Assembly: GCA_025618425.1 (NCBI GenBank)
Contig: CM046847.1
Location: 6,458,441-6,522,440 of the forward strand
DNA: 64,000 bases
From: Heliocidaris tuberculata
Taxonomy: Eukaryota > Echinodermata > Echinoidea > Camarodonta > Echinometridae
Direction: 5' to 3'
Both the position numbers and the translations under genes were made by a program. Shown here in pieces: positions 1 to 11,649 of this stretch. The stretch's first letter is position 1, and each line of letters starts with the position of its first letter. The notes beneath the pieces were generated by a model. That model saw only the letters and a program-made list of their open reading frames with translations, was not told where the DNA came from and made no database searches.

Positions 1-218
1 GGGTAAGGGGAAACAATCCCATTGCATTACAATACCAGAAGCAGTAGAGGTGAGAGGATAGCCTCCATTCATGGTTATTGTCAATAAGTAAACACTTCAT
101 TTTCTGCCCCTTCAATACCATTCTAAAAACTATTTGCCGATGGGTCAATGACAATTGAAGCGGCCTACCTGACCGTACAGGTAGGCCAACATGTACAATG
201 TACAGGGAATTGAATTAA

Positions 219-626
219 CCCTTTCAAGACAATTGACCACATTTTGTGGTTTGGCTCAATAACTTTTGATTCAGAGCTCTAAAAAATATACCAGATGCAT
301 GAGGTGAAAAAGCAAAATTTTCTACACACACTGTGTCCATTTTTGTTGCATGACCATATTGCGTTTGATGCCAGGAATTTCAAAAAGGAGAATAAGCTTC
401 ATAATCTTTAAATTGGCAACACATTGAGAGGTTCAAAATCACAATTTTTTATCAAAATTGGCAATTTTTTCAACTTTTCGACTAAGTTTCTAATGATGTA
501 TATTGTTTTCAAAGACATTACATTGTGTTAGAACCATGTAGCACTAAAAGAAAAATATTATTGTTGCCAATTTGAAGAACGAAATGTGATAAATTTAGCC
601 CTTAAATAATTCCTGTCCTGAAAGGG
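219..626. mobile_element. piggyBac-like MITE (408 bp)
   Basis: TTAA at 215-218 and again at 627-630 flanks an element with 13-bp terminal inverted repeats: CCCTTTCAAGACA on the left, and the complement of CCCTTTCAGGACA on the right (12 of 13 match). A TTAA target duplication plus ends starting CCC is the piggyBac signature. There is no coding frame, so it is non-autonomous. Confidence 0.65.
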
Positions 627-644
627 TTAAGGGTGTGTCCTCCA

Positions 645-794
645 TCACTGACTTTGGGTAATCAGTACTCCTTTGAGAGCTCTTTGAATGTGAACATTAT
701 TTTGAACAAATGTAAATTCCAAATTTGATTGATCAAGTATGTACTCTTCCACTGCCTTATTGGCCTTGGCATAACTTGCAATAAAGCTACGAAA
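645..794 (-). CDS. Possible exon of an unidentified protein
   Basis: A strong acceptor on the minus strand (CTTTTTTCCCAG at 795-806) opens a frame of 49 codons that reads FRSFIASYAKANKAVEEY... and stops with TGA at 645-647. Weak donors also occur at 667-668 (GGA|GTACTG) and 651-652 (AAA|GTCAGT), so this could be internal or terminal. Composition looks protein-like, with mixed charged and hydrophobic residues and no simple repeat. I do not recognise the family. Incoming phase 0 would match the phase-0 donor of the RGS12 exon at 8814, but nothing else links them. No other exon was found nearby. Confidence 0.3.
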   Translation of the reverse strand, partial: FRSFIASYAKANKAVEEYILDQSNLEFTFVQNNVHIQRALKGVLITQSQ

Positions 795-1261
795 CTGGGA
801 AAAAAGAGTGTTGTGCAGGTCTCCATACAATTGATACAATTAAAAATGCAGTTCACAGAAAAAAAACACTGGTTGAGTTTCAATTTTCAATTTTCATATT
901 CATAACATTATGTTGTATTTTTGAATACATTGTAAGGGGAATATAAATGCAAATGCAATTCCTTCTTTTCTTATCTCATGATACTGAATTAAACTTTTGA
1001 CAACTTCACATTGAAAAATTAAAAATCTGGAGGCTCCTGGAAAAAAAAGGTATATCTTAGACAGTTAGACTGTCAATATGTACCAATTCATCTTTTTATT
1101 ACACTATACTGCACTGTAGATGCAATTTAGGAAACTTCTTGTGAAATATGAGTCTTGTTCTTTTCTACAGACCTACATGTAAATGTACATGAAAATGTAC
1201 TGTAGGTAAGGTATACAATGGACAGATTTTTTAGTTTGGATTTATGCACATGTGCACCAGG

Positions 1262-1350
1262 AATAAATAATAATAATAATAATATTATCATTATTTATTC
1301 ATATAGCGCTCATATCCACCATGAATGGTGCTCAAGGCGCTCCAATAAAA
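1262..1350 (-). mobile_element. SINE 3' fragment with (ATT)n tail
   Basis: An (AAT)n run followed by TATAGCGCTCATATCCACC and CTCAAGGCGCTCC resembles the tail half of the full SINE at 27433-27705 (TATAGTGCTCGCTGC, CTCATGGCGCTCC). The tRNA-like head is absent, so it is 5'-truncated. Orientation is given by the ATT tail at the low-coordinate end. Confidence 0.5.
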
Positions 1351-1496
1351 CAGGTGTCCACTATTGTGTAAAGTGTACAGATCTAATGAGCAGTGATTTT
1401 CAATATATAACCCAGGTGCATTTCATTTTGAGGTTAATTGGCCATGTCTTGTGAACACTCTGGCAGTCAAGCATCCTATCAGCAGGGACCCAGGAA

Positions 1497-1668
1497 ACCA
1501 ATCATCAAAGGTCTGTGATATCACTGATATCTTTATTTTGCCCTGGTGCTTTGGTTATTAACCAGTCATCAAAGGTCTGTGATATCTTTATTTTGTCCTG
1601 GTGCTTTGGTTATTAACCAGTCATCAAGGGTCGGTGATATCTTTATCTTGTCCTGATGCTTTGGTAAA
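1497..1668. repeat. Three-copy minisatellite (about 52-63 bp unit)
   Basis: Three direct copies begin at about 1497, 1560 and 1617. Each has CAGTCATCAAAGGTCTGTG, then GATATCTTTATTTTG, then CTGGTGCTTTGGTTATT. The first copy has a small internal duplication (GATATCACTGATATC). Confidence 0.85.
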
Positions 1669-1712
1669 TTATGATGAAGAAGACGATGTTGGAGGTGTTG
1701 ATAATAAGGATA

Positions 1713-1744
<32 letters not shown>

Positions 1745-1900
1745 AATAATGGTGGTAGTGGTGGTGGTGATAATGATGATAGTGATGAACTAATGATACC
1801 GGTGATGGTGATATTGGTGATTTATTATTATTTCTCAAATGATAATGATGACAAAGATGATGATGAAGAAGATGATTACTAAGATGACCATGGTGATGAT
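1669..1900. repeat. (GAT)n-rich microsatellite
   Basis: Imperfect GAT/GGT/GAA trinucleotides, purest at 1715-1745. They create long but meaningless Asp-rich frames on the plus strand and His-rich frames on the minus strand. Confidence 0.9.
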
Positions 1901-4090
1901 GATTACGACAAGACCAATATTTCAACGGGTGATTATTGATGCCTTTCACATACAGGCATATGAACAATCAGACATTAGAAAAAACACAGTACCATGGCAA
2001 AATCTCTGCTAAATTTAGATTTAATCCACACTTTAAGAAATTCAAGAGATTCTTGAAAAAGAAAGAATTGAATTTCCCCCATTCTCAATACAATGAACTC
2101 AAAGAGTAAATTAACCTGGAGCACCATTCAGTCTAAGGCAACTCATATCATGTAATAGGACTCGTCCCTTCTATTATTCATTCTAAAATTAACCTGACAA
2201 TAAAGCTGCTTTGCTCTTCATGACAAGTACTCAAATCTCATTCCTTCTACATGTAGCATTATTCAGTCTAAAATTAACCTGGTAAGATTACTATTTCTTC
2301 AGAGTCTTGGCCGTTTGTTAGTGCCCCTTCAATGTACATGTAATGTAGGTTGTCAATATTCATCCATCTCTGTACTGTACTTACGGAACATAAAACTGGA
2401 AGGCTTCAGAAAGCAAACAGTGAATTCATATTCAAATGACACAACTGGTTGAAGCACTTTGTGATGGGGCCTGTATGTTTGCTTTGGGGAACCTCTGTTT
2501 TTTCTCATTTCACACATTTTCAGAAAAGACCCTTCTTTCAGGAAGTTATTCCTTGAGGTATAATTACTCCAAAGAAGTTAGGTAAATATACCACCTTTTT
2601 ATAGTTAATTAAGACTCCTGGTATATTTCACAGGTTTGGAGAACTTAAGTCAGAATTGCTTCAAATGTCTTGAGAGAGTGAGAGGTGTTTGTAAAATGAC
2701 TAAGATTGGACAAACATCTTGTATTCCTGCTAATGACAAGTGCAAATTCGGGGTAACTCTACAGGTGGCATGCAGTTTTCAACCATTCAGAGATTTTGGA
2801 CAAAACATCTTACATCAGTGATAATGCATATTGTAACTAGTCACTAATTGTAACCTTCAAGCATGTTTCTTCATGTATGTCTTGAAATTTATAGCAGGAG
2901 GTTTGGGAGTATTTGGGAGGTTCTGTGAATAAGACCTGTTAAAATTACTCTTTTGTTCACAGGATCCATTAAGATACATGTAATTTTCTACAGAATAAAA
3001 TAATTTATATGGGGATTTACTACACTTTTCATTTTTTTGTGTGCACATGTACATGCAGCTCATTTTGACAGCCTTCCATACATGTACATTTTACATACAT
3101 GTGTAGCTAAATTGCGAGCTGTTTCACTGGATTTCATTTCACTGTTTATCTAAGACTACATTGTGTACATTTTGTAACATTCAGTTGTATGAATAAAATG
3201 AACATACACTGTACATGTACATGTATGGTCTTGGTCTTTGTCTTGGTCTTGGAAACAGAGTATTTCAGGTTCAAGTCTATGCAAAAGTTTTCTCAGGTAA
3301 AGGCATTTATCATAGAATACCTGTACATTTATGTACCCGCTCTGATATGACTTACATGGACATGTAATAGTTAAAGCCGCAGATCCCCTGGAGCTCATCG
3401 TGCTTCCTCTTTTTGTACTTGGGTAAAATAAATAAAAATCAATGACACATGCCGGAGCCAGAGCATCAATCAAATATCTTTTACACGTCCATAAAATTTA
3501 TTGGTCGCACCAAGGTGTTCCAAGTACAGTGTGTACAGGTTTTTGTTTACTTACATACATGGATGCACAACATGCAAGCTGCCTTCATTAATAATGAATT
3601 AATGAGGTAATGCATGAATGCTTCCTTTATAGTTTATTGGCATTCAACAGACAAGCATTTAAATGTGACCTTCAACAAACATTTGTTTACCCTGGATGAT
3701 CAATATACCTTGCTTTCTGCTCTCAAGAACAAGGGTGTGGTTTTTATTGTGTGTAGTTCTATCTGAAAACAAAGACGTGGATGTTTTTCAAAGATTCTGT
3801 TTTCTTTTGAATTGCCAAATGAGATGCATGCAACAGCTACAAAAGACAATATTTCATGTAATTCAATGGAACCCTACATGTACATGTACATTTGGCAGAA
3901 ACTGAATGATATACATTGTACTACTCTTAATTGTTAATCATTTCTACCATATTTCTACCAAAAAGAAGTGTACATGTAGGCTACATTTAAGTGCCACAGG
4001 AACTGAACCCAATTGACAAACTTCTGCATTTAGTGCAGGGACTTAATCTTTACAAAACTCACAACTTTTGGCTTAAACTTCAAAGTTAAC

Positions 4091-4596
4091 TTAAAGGGAA
4101 AGTTCACCCTGAAGATTACTTGAGTTTAAAAAATGCAGAAAAAATAAAGAAAAATATTGGCGAAGGTTTGATGAAAATCGGTCAAATAATAAAAGAGTTA
4201 TGAGTATTTAAAGTTTTGGATTCGTGACGTCACATGCGAGCAGCTGCCCATTGGTCATGTAATAAATATTCCATATATTCGCTTTTTTTTTTACGTTCCA
4301 CGATAAATTAATATTGTTTCTTTTCAGAATCTAGTATTGAATAACATTTCTGACAATATATCAAATGCACAGACGAAAATATTCTAAATTTTCTGAGAAA
4401 TCTGTATTTTATGGAATATTTATCACATTACATCATGGAGGAGCTGCTCGCATGTGACGTCACAAAATCAAAACTTCAAAAGTCCATAACTCCGTTATTC
4501 TTTAACGGATTTTGTCCAAACTTTCGCCAATATTTTTCTTTATTTTTTCTGCATTTTTTGAACACAAGTAATCTTCAGGGTGAACTTCCCCTTTAA
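4091..4596. mobile_element. Foldback MITE, TTAAAGGG family, with CRE-like sites
   Basis: TTAA ends both sides (4091-4094 and 4593-4596). Long arms pair over about 160 bp, from AGGGAAAGTTCACCCTGAAG to its complement at 4572-4592. Each arm contains a perfect TGACGTCA palindrome (4225-4232 and 4455-4462) next to CATGCGAGCAGCT and its complement. No coding frame. Related elements lie at 12611, 18217 and 33980. Confidence 0.75.
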
Positions 4597-5346
4597 CTTT
4601 AGTCAAGCTTTTTGTTGATCTTACATGTAGGCTACAATTTGTACTTTGTTGTCTGGTGCACTGCGAACACCAACTCCAAATACGTTTACATGTACAGTAT
4701 GTAAAACTGTATTAAAAATACCACACACGCTAAAATTATAAACATGTTACCTGCCAACATGTAATATTTATGTCCTTGATCAAATTGCAGGTGATTAAAA
4801 TATAATTAACAATCTTAATTGACAAAGTGATGTTCCATTTGACTTAATTTGGAGATTGAACAAATTTACATGGGCCTTAATTGACAATTATGTCCACCTT
4901 AATTGTCTAAAAGGAATGCACTTCAGGGTCATTATTATAGTCTTTTTAAGTGTGCATGTAAACATTACATTCACGTACTAAGTACATTGTATATGTACGA
5001 GGAACTAAAAAGAAATTTTAATCAGTATTTCAGCACCAATCAAACAAAATCTTCACTGAAAAAAATTGCTCTATGGGAGTTGGATAAAACTACATGTACA
5101 TTTACTACTGGTGAGATATACATGTATTTTGAAGCCTGACTGCTAAAGATGTACATGTATCACATTCTGCAATTTCAGGCATGAAAATTAATTGCAAAAA
5201 ATATTTTAAAGGCCCTTTTTTTTTAGTGCAGATCTTATTTTAGAGTTTTGGGTGTTTGCCCTTAGTTCGTGTCTATTTCTTTCACTAAGATGAAGGGAGT
5301 GAAAATATCTAAATTCCTAACAAACAAACTTTGAAAAACATATACC

Positions 5347-5383
5347 AGGTACATGTATATATATATATATATATACATGTATC
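5347..5383. repeat. (TA)n dinucleotide run inside a palindrome
   Basis: About ten TA units flanked by GTACATGTA and TACATGTAT, so the whole segment is self-complementary and could extrude as a hairpin. Confidence 0.85.
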
Positions 5384-5536
5384 AGATTTTATGCTACATG
5401 ATCTAATATTTATTTTGCTTCTAGTTTTTGCTGACTAAGATATTGTAGAATTTTATCAGTCAGTTAAAAAAAAAGTATTTTAAAACATACATGTACATGC
5501 TGCACCTAAATGTTATGACCTTCAGATTTTTTACAT

Positions 5537-6682
5537 TTGGGTAATTCCAGCATGACAGACGGGACATCTAACCCTCACTTTTTGATGTTTTTACTTGATA
5601 TTTTATATTTCATTTAAAAGTGATGCTTATTTTGATGTACATGTAGAGATGTGATCTAAAGGGTTTGGTCAACAAAATGGGGGAAATTTTTTTTTTCAAG
5701 CTCCACCCACAAATTGTGGGCAGGGCTTCAAGTTCAGCGTGACAGACGGGACATGAATTTACCAAGCCATTTCTGCTTTGATACTTCAGTTTTGACTAAG
5801 CGCTCCTCATGGAAAATCTTGAAACAAAATAAGTGTAATCATGTTATTACAGTACTTGTTGGTACCTTTTTAAAACCTGCTAGTATACATTTGAAATATC
5901 ATTTTGCTTTTGGGGGAAAATGCTAAAAAGTGAGCATGACGGATGGGACACATTGAGATTGTACACAAAATACGATTTTTAAAGACAACCAAATTTCCAG
6001 CATTAAATATCTTATTTTCATGTTCTAAAGGGGTTCAAGGGTCATCTTTAATATCATGAAACATAATAGTAAAAGGATTTTAATTTTCACACATCGTAAA
6101 ATTTTCATGTAGTCCCATCCATATATATTTTTGCTGTACATGTAGATGCCAAACGTGACAGACGGGACATTACTTTATGATTGATAATTATCTTCATAAT
6201 ATCGAGTTCCGCCAAGTTAGCAGTAAATGAATTTCCTCCCTACCAAAGAGCAAGACTACAAAATTTTATTCCAAAACAATGATCCAATTTATTGCAAATG
6301 CAAAAAGTACCTTTAAAAACGCGAGACAGGACAAAAATCCATTTGACTTTTGACTTCCTTTAAATCAGAAGAATAGTAATATTATTTCACTTTTTGTACA
6401 TAGACATTAAATTCCCCTTAGTCCTAACAGATTTGATCAACTTTGAAATCTGTAAAAAATGACTCAATATGTAATTAACCATATTTTACCATAAAAATGT
6501 GTAATTTCATTTATGGGTTAAAAAATGGCTATTTTGGGTCACAATATTTTCAAAAATTAAAAAATGGAATATTGTTCCATACAGTTCGAATCATGCATAT
6601 TCAACTGATATAGAAGGAAAATGTTGAAATTACACTTTGTTTTTTCACCAAAAGTTGACATTTTCATGGAATTACCCATTTC
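5537..6682. mobile_element. Putative non-coding element with short TIRs and a recurring 16-bp word
   Basis: The left edge reads TGGGTAATTCCAGCATGA and the right edge TCATGGAATTACCCA, giving an 11-bp inverted match. Inside, TGACAGACGGGACAT recurs at about 5553, 5739 and 6157, with variants at about 5936 (TGACGGATGGGACAC) and 6322 (GAGACAGGACA). Spacing is about 190-220 bp, but the sequence between the words is not obviously repeated. No coding frame. The boundaries are my inference from the inverted edges. Confidence 0.45.
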
Positions 6683-8595
6683 ACAAATCTCAATTGATAG
6701 TGTACATGTACATGTATTCATTTTCCCTGCTTAAATTGAATTCTGTACATATATACATGTACATACTGTACTCCAAAGAAAACATTCTCATCATCTGAAA
6801 ATTATGCATTACATGTAAATCAAAGAAATCAAAATCATCAGAACAATGACAACAAATAAGCATCAAAGACAAGGTCTACAACTGACTGACATTCCATTTT
6901 CTTTTTCATGGTGTGAGCTACACAATAGCGAAGTGTGTATTCTACCCACTCTGTTTGCCCGGCTCTATATTTTTGTCAGTTCCAAAGGCATATTCACATT
7001 CCAAAGCACAACAACCCACAGCCTTCTATGAACTCTCCATGCACTGTACACAGAGGCCATCAAGCCATTAAAAAAAAGTTTTTGAGTTTTGGTATGGTAT
7101 TCTGTAATTGAATTCTTTAGGTTGTAAAACACAAAATAAAAGTGATCCATGATGACTATATGCTGTCAGGCTTTGAAATGTATGGAAATTATACTAATCC
7201 TGTCATTTCAATGAACCAATGATGAAAAGTTTATGAGGCCAGTATTTCCCCTTAATCTCAATAAAAAAGAAATCAAAGAAGCCAATACAAAGCATGAGCA
7301 ATAATACATGTAAGAGTACACATTTAATAGGCAAACTTTTGTGGTAAGTTATCTTGCCTCCACTGAATGTTGATAAAAATTTAAGGAATTTGTAAACTCT
7401 TTTCGTTAATTCATAGACATTTCATAATGCACTTTGTTGATATTTCCATATATGTTTAATATATTGCCTTTCTATAGCCTTGTTTGTTAACATTTATTAT
7501 TTCAGTAACTTGTAAATATTTTTTAAAATTCTAGCATACAAAGAGTGCTACTGCATTCATGAGCATAATTTGCACATTCTACATCATGTATTTGAATTAT
7601 TCAAAACAATCAAACATTCATTAAATCTGACATTAATGTGCAAAATACGTAGGCCTTCAAGATGTTTGAGTTTGTTAACCATGTCTACAAATCATTTCTT
7701 CTTCTAGCGATAATCACCTTTATTCTACCACTAATGAATAGCTGGGGCAGATCAGGGATTAACTCTTAACCAAGTCACCATGAAACAATCCTATTGAAAT
7801 CCTTTTCAAATAACTCCATGTGGATTATTCTGACCAACTGTGAACGATCAATATGCTTAACATTCCTCAAGATGGCCACCCCTTCCCCCTGCGTGGCTGG
7901 CCTTGGGACCCCTTCTCAATCATTAATAGATCTTTTTACATCAACGTTTTATAGCCTATTCGGTATTGATAGGTTACCCTAATGACCCTATATTATAACA
8001 TGCACATACATTCAAGGAAAACTGCTAAATTTCAATGTCCTCAAATCAATTTTTACTTCAAAGTAATCAATCCTATTCAAAGTTCATAGAAATCGTATTA
8101 AAGCAAGCACTTCATCTAAAAATTATAGGCTTACATGTAAATTGCATTTCAAAGCCCTGGGAAAGTAACATAAGTGCTGCAATTGTGGTTGCCCAATAGG
8201 GCAATTTCACCAATTCAAAGCAAAATTTTGATTTACGATATTTCCATAGCAATACACAAACACATCCACAATCTATGTACATGTAAATATTTTTTAGTTC
8301 AATAAATGTTTAGTGTTAAAAGCATGCATTAGGCCTGCATACTCTACAATCTTTACATTGAAGGGTACATGTATGTAGCACAAAAAAAAAATTACAAAAT
8401 ACAAAATAGGTCTCCAAGGTATATTGTACATCAGTGGAGCAAAAAACTAATAAAGGATTCTACATCCAGCTCCATTTAGCTGACATTACTTTGAATACCA
8501 GGGTGGTATTCGGAAAATCATTTTTCTTCAGTTTAATGAAATGATTTAAATTGTCACAACAAATTTCAAATCAAATTGCAACTTTTCCCCTAATG

Positions 8596-8655
8596 TTAGG
8601 GAGCGGATCCAGGATTTTGGTATTTAAAAAAAAAGGGGGTCCAATTCCCATAGAT
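8596..8655. mobile_element. Short interspersed-repeat end (GGATCCAGGATTTTG)
   Basis: GGGAGCGGATCCAGGATTTTG followed by an A run and GGGGGTCC closely resembles 23500-23535 in this window (GGGGCGGATCCAGGATTTTG followed by a G run). It is probably the end of one dispersed repeat; the full element is not defined here. Copy B has it at 36982-37040. Confidence 0.45.
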
Positions 8656-8813
8656 TCTGAAAAACAGGAGAGGGGCAGGGGTAAAAATATAACTCTTAAT
8701 CTTAAATTAAATTATACCTTTAATACACAGTGGAAAATGGAATATTGAGAAAGGTATGACAAATTCACTACAAACATATCCCACATTTGATGCTATATTA
8801 TAAAGTGACATAC

Positions 8814-11039
8814 CTGTTGCTTCTGATGAAAGGATTGGTTTTCTGATAGTCTCCTTGCCATCTCTTGTTGTACCTTCCTGGCAGTGGTTTGGTCAATGGC
8901 TGCATCAAGGTAATCCTGTGAAGGTCTGCTGTACATAGAGTGACGCCCTGTCGGTGGCAAGCCTTTTGGTGGACCCATCAATTCCTTCCCTCTCTGGGAA
9001 TTATCTTCCAGGGTGGAGGACCCAGAACTTTCAGCATTTGGTTTATGAGCATTGAAATCAATGCCTGGTTGTTTGAATTGTTTTAGCTCAGGAGGTGCTG
9101 AATGCTGTATCTGGGACTGAAGAGGCACTTGAACACTGGATGGTCTTGCCTGCTGTTGATAGCGAAAGGCATTTTCTTGTTGTGCTGGCACTACTGAAGG
9201 ACTACGGAAGCCAACAGGATCAGGACGAGCTCTAGGGGTGAGCCTGCCTGATAAATCTTTGGTGTTTTTGAAGTACATATTCTGTGGGGATGTATCAATG
9301 GATTGAGGTGAAGTTGAAGACAAAGAGTAAGGCACATCCGATGACAAGGAGGCATTAACATCAGCTTGAACAATATGCCTGTTACCACCACCTCGCTTGT
9401 TTCGCATCAAAGATGCCACATCAAGAATCGGGGTGTGATCCATATGAGCATTGAAATCAGTTTGGTCCTTACTATTTCCATTACCAAATCCGCTATCACT
9501 GTTACTGCTGTTGGTACTGTTGCTTCGACGGGGACCACTGACAAATGAGGACTGACCATAAAGTTCACCAAAGTAGGACAAGTCAGACCGATCACGATAC
9601 AGTTGGGATACCTGCTGCAGGATAGGCTTGGCTGACGAGGGGAAGATGTCACAGGTGTTTGTTTCTGTGTTCGTGTTGCAGAGAATACCAAACTGCGAGA
9701 CGACGCGGGCATGCACATCATGCCTTCTGAACTCTGGATCTACCATGAACACATGGCAGGAGCTTCCAATCGGTTCATCATCACTGTCCATGCTATCTAG
9801 CATCTCCTCGGGATTCTGTGATGTAACAATGCCGAAGAAACGCTTGTCATCTGGGCAAACACCACTGAAGGCAAGACGTTCTCTCGGGTAGACAACAGCA
9901 ATACGCTGGTTACTATTCATGAGGTGAACCCCATCAGTACGAATCTCCATCATCATGAAGGAATGTACCCTGTGCTCTTTGTGAAGTCTTCGAACACATC
10001 CTCTAATTGCATGGAGACTCGCTGTTGGTAGATTTGCAGAAGCTGGGATATCGATGGAACCTAGATACCCAACCATTGCTCTCATATGGACATTTTCATT
10101 GTTCTCCATCATGGAAGCACCCATGCTGTGCACCTGGGAAACATTGCGACTAGCATTTCCTGGAAGCGACATTGACTTGTGCATACTCCTTGAAGCATCA
10201 TGACTGGTGTCATTACCAGGATACATCAAATGGCTCAGTTCAACAGGGGATAGTGGCCGCATCTCTGGGTCACCATCATCATAAGGATTCTCTCTAATGT
10301 AGTAGCTGGTTGGAGTTGGTGTGGAAAACATACGATTCCTTGGGTCATTATGCCTCCTGGGTTTTCGCGTCTTAGGTGGTACATTCAGCTTTTCAACGCC
10401 TTTTCCATTCCAATAGGAGTAGTCATAATTGGATGATCTTTTGAGAAGCACATCTGCATTTCCTGGTTGATTGAGGGGACTCAAATGACCTGGTGCAAAC
10501 TTGGAAGAACTTATCTGTACGTCAGCCTGGATACGCTGTACCTCGGCTCCTCTTAGCATCGCCTGAGGCATATCTCCGTGCATAGAGAAGGAATCAAGAA
10601 GGGCCCCCTGCTGCATTTCCTCCACAACCATTTCAGCACGTGGTTTATTTCCGATCATCGACAACGGTGTTGCACTTTGCGATCTCTTATTGTGCGGATA
10701 CCTTGACCTGGGCATGTAAACATACTCATCGTCAGAAGATTCTGAATAATCCATCTCTGCCACAGTCAGACGTAGCACTCCGGTTGTTGCTCCTATCAAC
10801 TTGATGATCTGTTCGTGGCTTAGGCGCGTCACATTTTCTCCATTCACTGCTATGACACTATCGCCAGTTTTTATCCCAGCAATTTCTGCTGGGCTTCCAT
10901 GCAGGATGCAACTCAACACACATGGCGACTGACCCGACACGGTAAACCCATAGCCATTTCTGCCTCTGGGTACTTCAACCGTTTTGAGGTTCATTCCACT
11001 GGTTCTTGGCAGCTTGGTTTTTCTTCTGCCTGGATACAT
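8814..11039 (-). CDS. RGS12: RGS12-type regulator of G-protein signalling, first coding exon (PDZ + PTB), copy A
   Basis: This 742-codon exon encodes the N-terminal part of an RGS12-family protein, a scaffold that binds receptor tails and phosphotyrosine partners and, through later RGS and GoLoco domains, acts on Gi/o alpha subunits. A PDZ domain lies at about residues 19-96, with a GYGF carboxylate-binding loop at 29-32. A PTB/PID domain follows at about 318-485, containing VGYLGSIDIP, AIRGCVRRL, SGVCPDDKRFFG and SCHVFMVDP. These match vertebrate RGS12 as I remember it, as does the serine-rich SNSDSGFGN patch after the PTB. The start is the ATG at 11037-11039: it is the first in-frame ATG after an upstream TGA, and MYPGRRKTK sits as far from the PDZ as in other RGS12 proteins. 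The exon ends in phase 0 at a good donor (CAACAG|GTATGT). RGS, Ras-binding and GoLoco exons are not visible in the 8.8 kb downstream, so intron 1 is long or the rest lies outside the window. Confidence 0.92.
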
Positions 11040-11649
11040 TTTTGCAGATTTGTATGTCACACCATCATATAAAAGTTTATTTTCTCAACTCCGGCCTTTC
11101 ACGGCATAGAACACGTTATCATCTTTATCATCACATCAAAAATTCAGGAATAATTCTGTCACTGTCTTTAACAAAACATGATTTTCTTAGTACGATTTGG
11201 ATGATCCAAATGACAATTGACATGAATGATGAATTTTTAATGAACCAAGTAAAGACTAGGCTAAGGGATTATGAAAAGTGAACTTGTCTTATCTTTTTAT
11301 ACTCATACTTAGACTAGTTCATCTTTTGCTCAGATTCTGAACAACTGATAATCTTCCTGTCAACAATGATAAAGACACCTGTCACAAAGTCAAAGAACTT
11401 GTTTCTTCAAAATTGATGTCCATGCAAAAAATACGATGAATGGTGCGTGGTCGCCAATCAATACACGTTACTCGATGGACTGCGTTCCTTTATGAAAACA
11501 GATCTTGAGACTCACAAAACCGCAGTAGAAATCACCTGCTCACTAGTAATAATCACATTGGATTCGTCAATGATGCACACAGTATGGAACTTCAGTCATA
11601 AATGAACGAGATTAACACGATGAAAACAAAGAATTTTCACTCTACAATC

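Larger units (their letters stand above)
795..8813 (-). other. Probable RGS12 intron 1; no recognisable exon
   Basis: This stretch lies 3' of the RGS12 first exon on its coding strand. Both strands were scanned for RGS, Ras-binding or GoLoco motifs and for conserved short frames; none was seen. It holds the repeats listed separately and many TACATGTA words. Intron status is inferred from the intact donor at 8812-8813. Confidence 0.5.

Noticed and set aside
1569..1967. Long His-rich (minus) and Asp-rich (plus) reading frames
   Set aside because: They are the two strands of an imperfect (GAT)n microsatellite and have no splice or domain context.
7845..7925. Small GC-rich patch (CCCCTTCCCCCTGCGTGGCTGG) as an exon
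   Set aside because: Short frames on both strands, no acceptor or donor pair in phase and no recognisable peptide.
9366..9891. Shadow frames on both strands inside the RGS12 exon
   Set aside because: Overlapped by the long conserved PDZ-PTB frame, with no independent homology.
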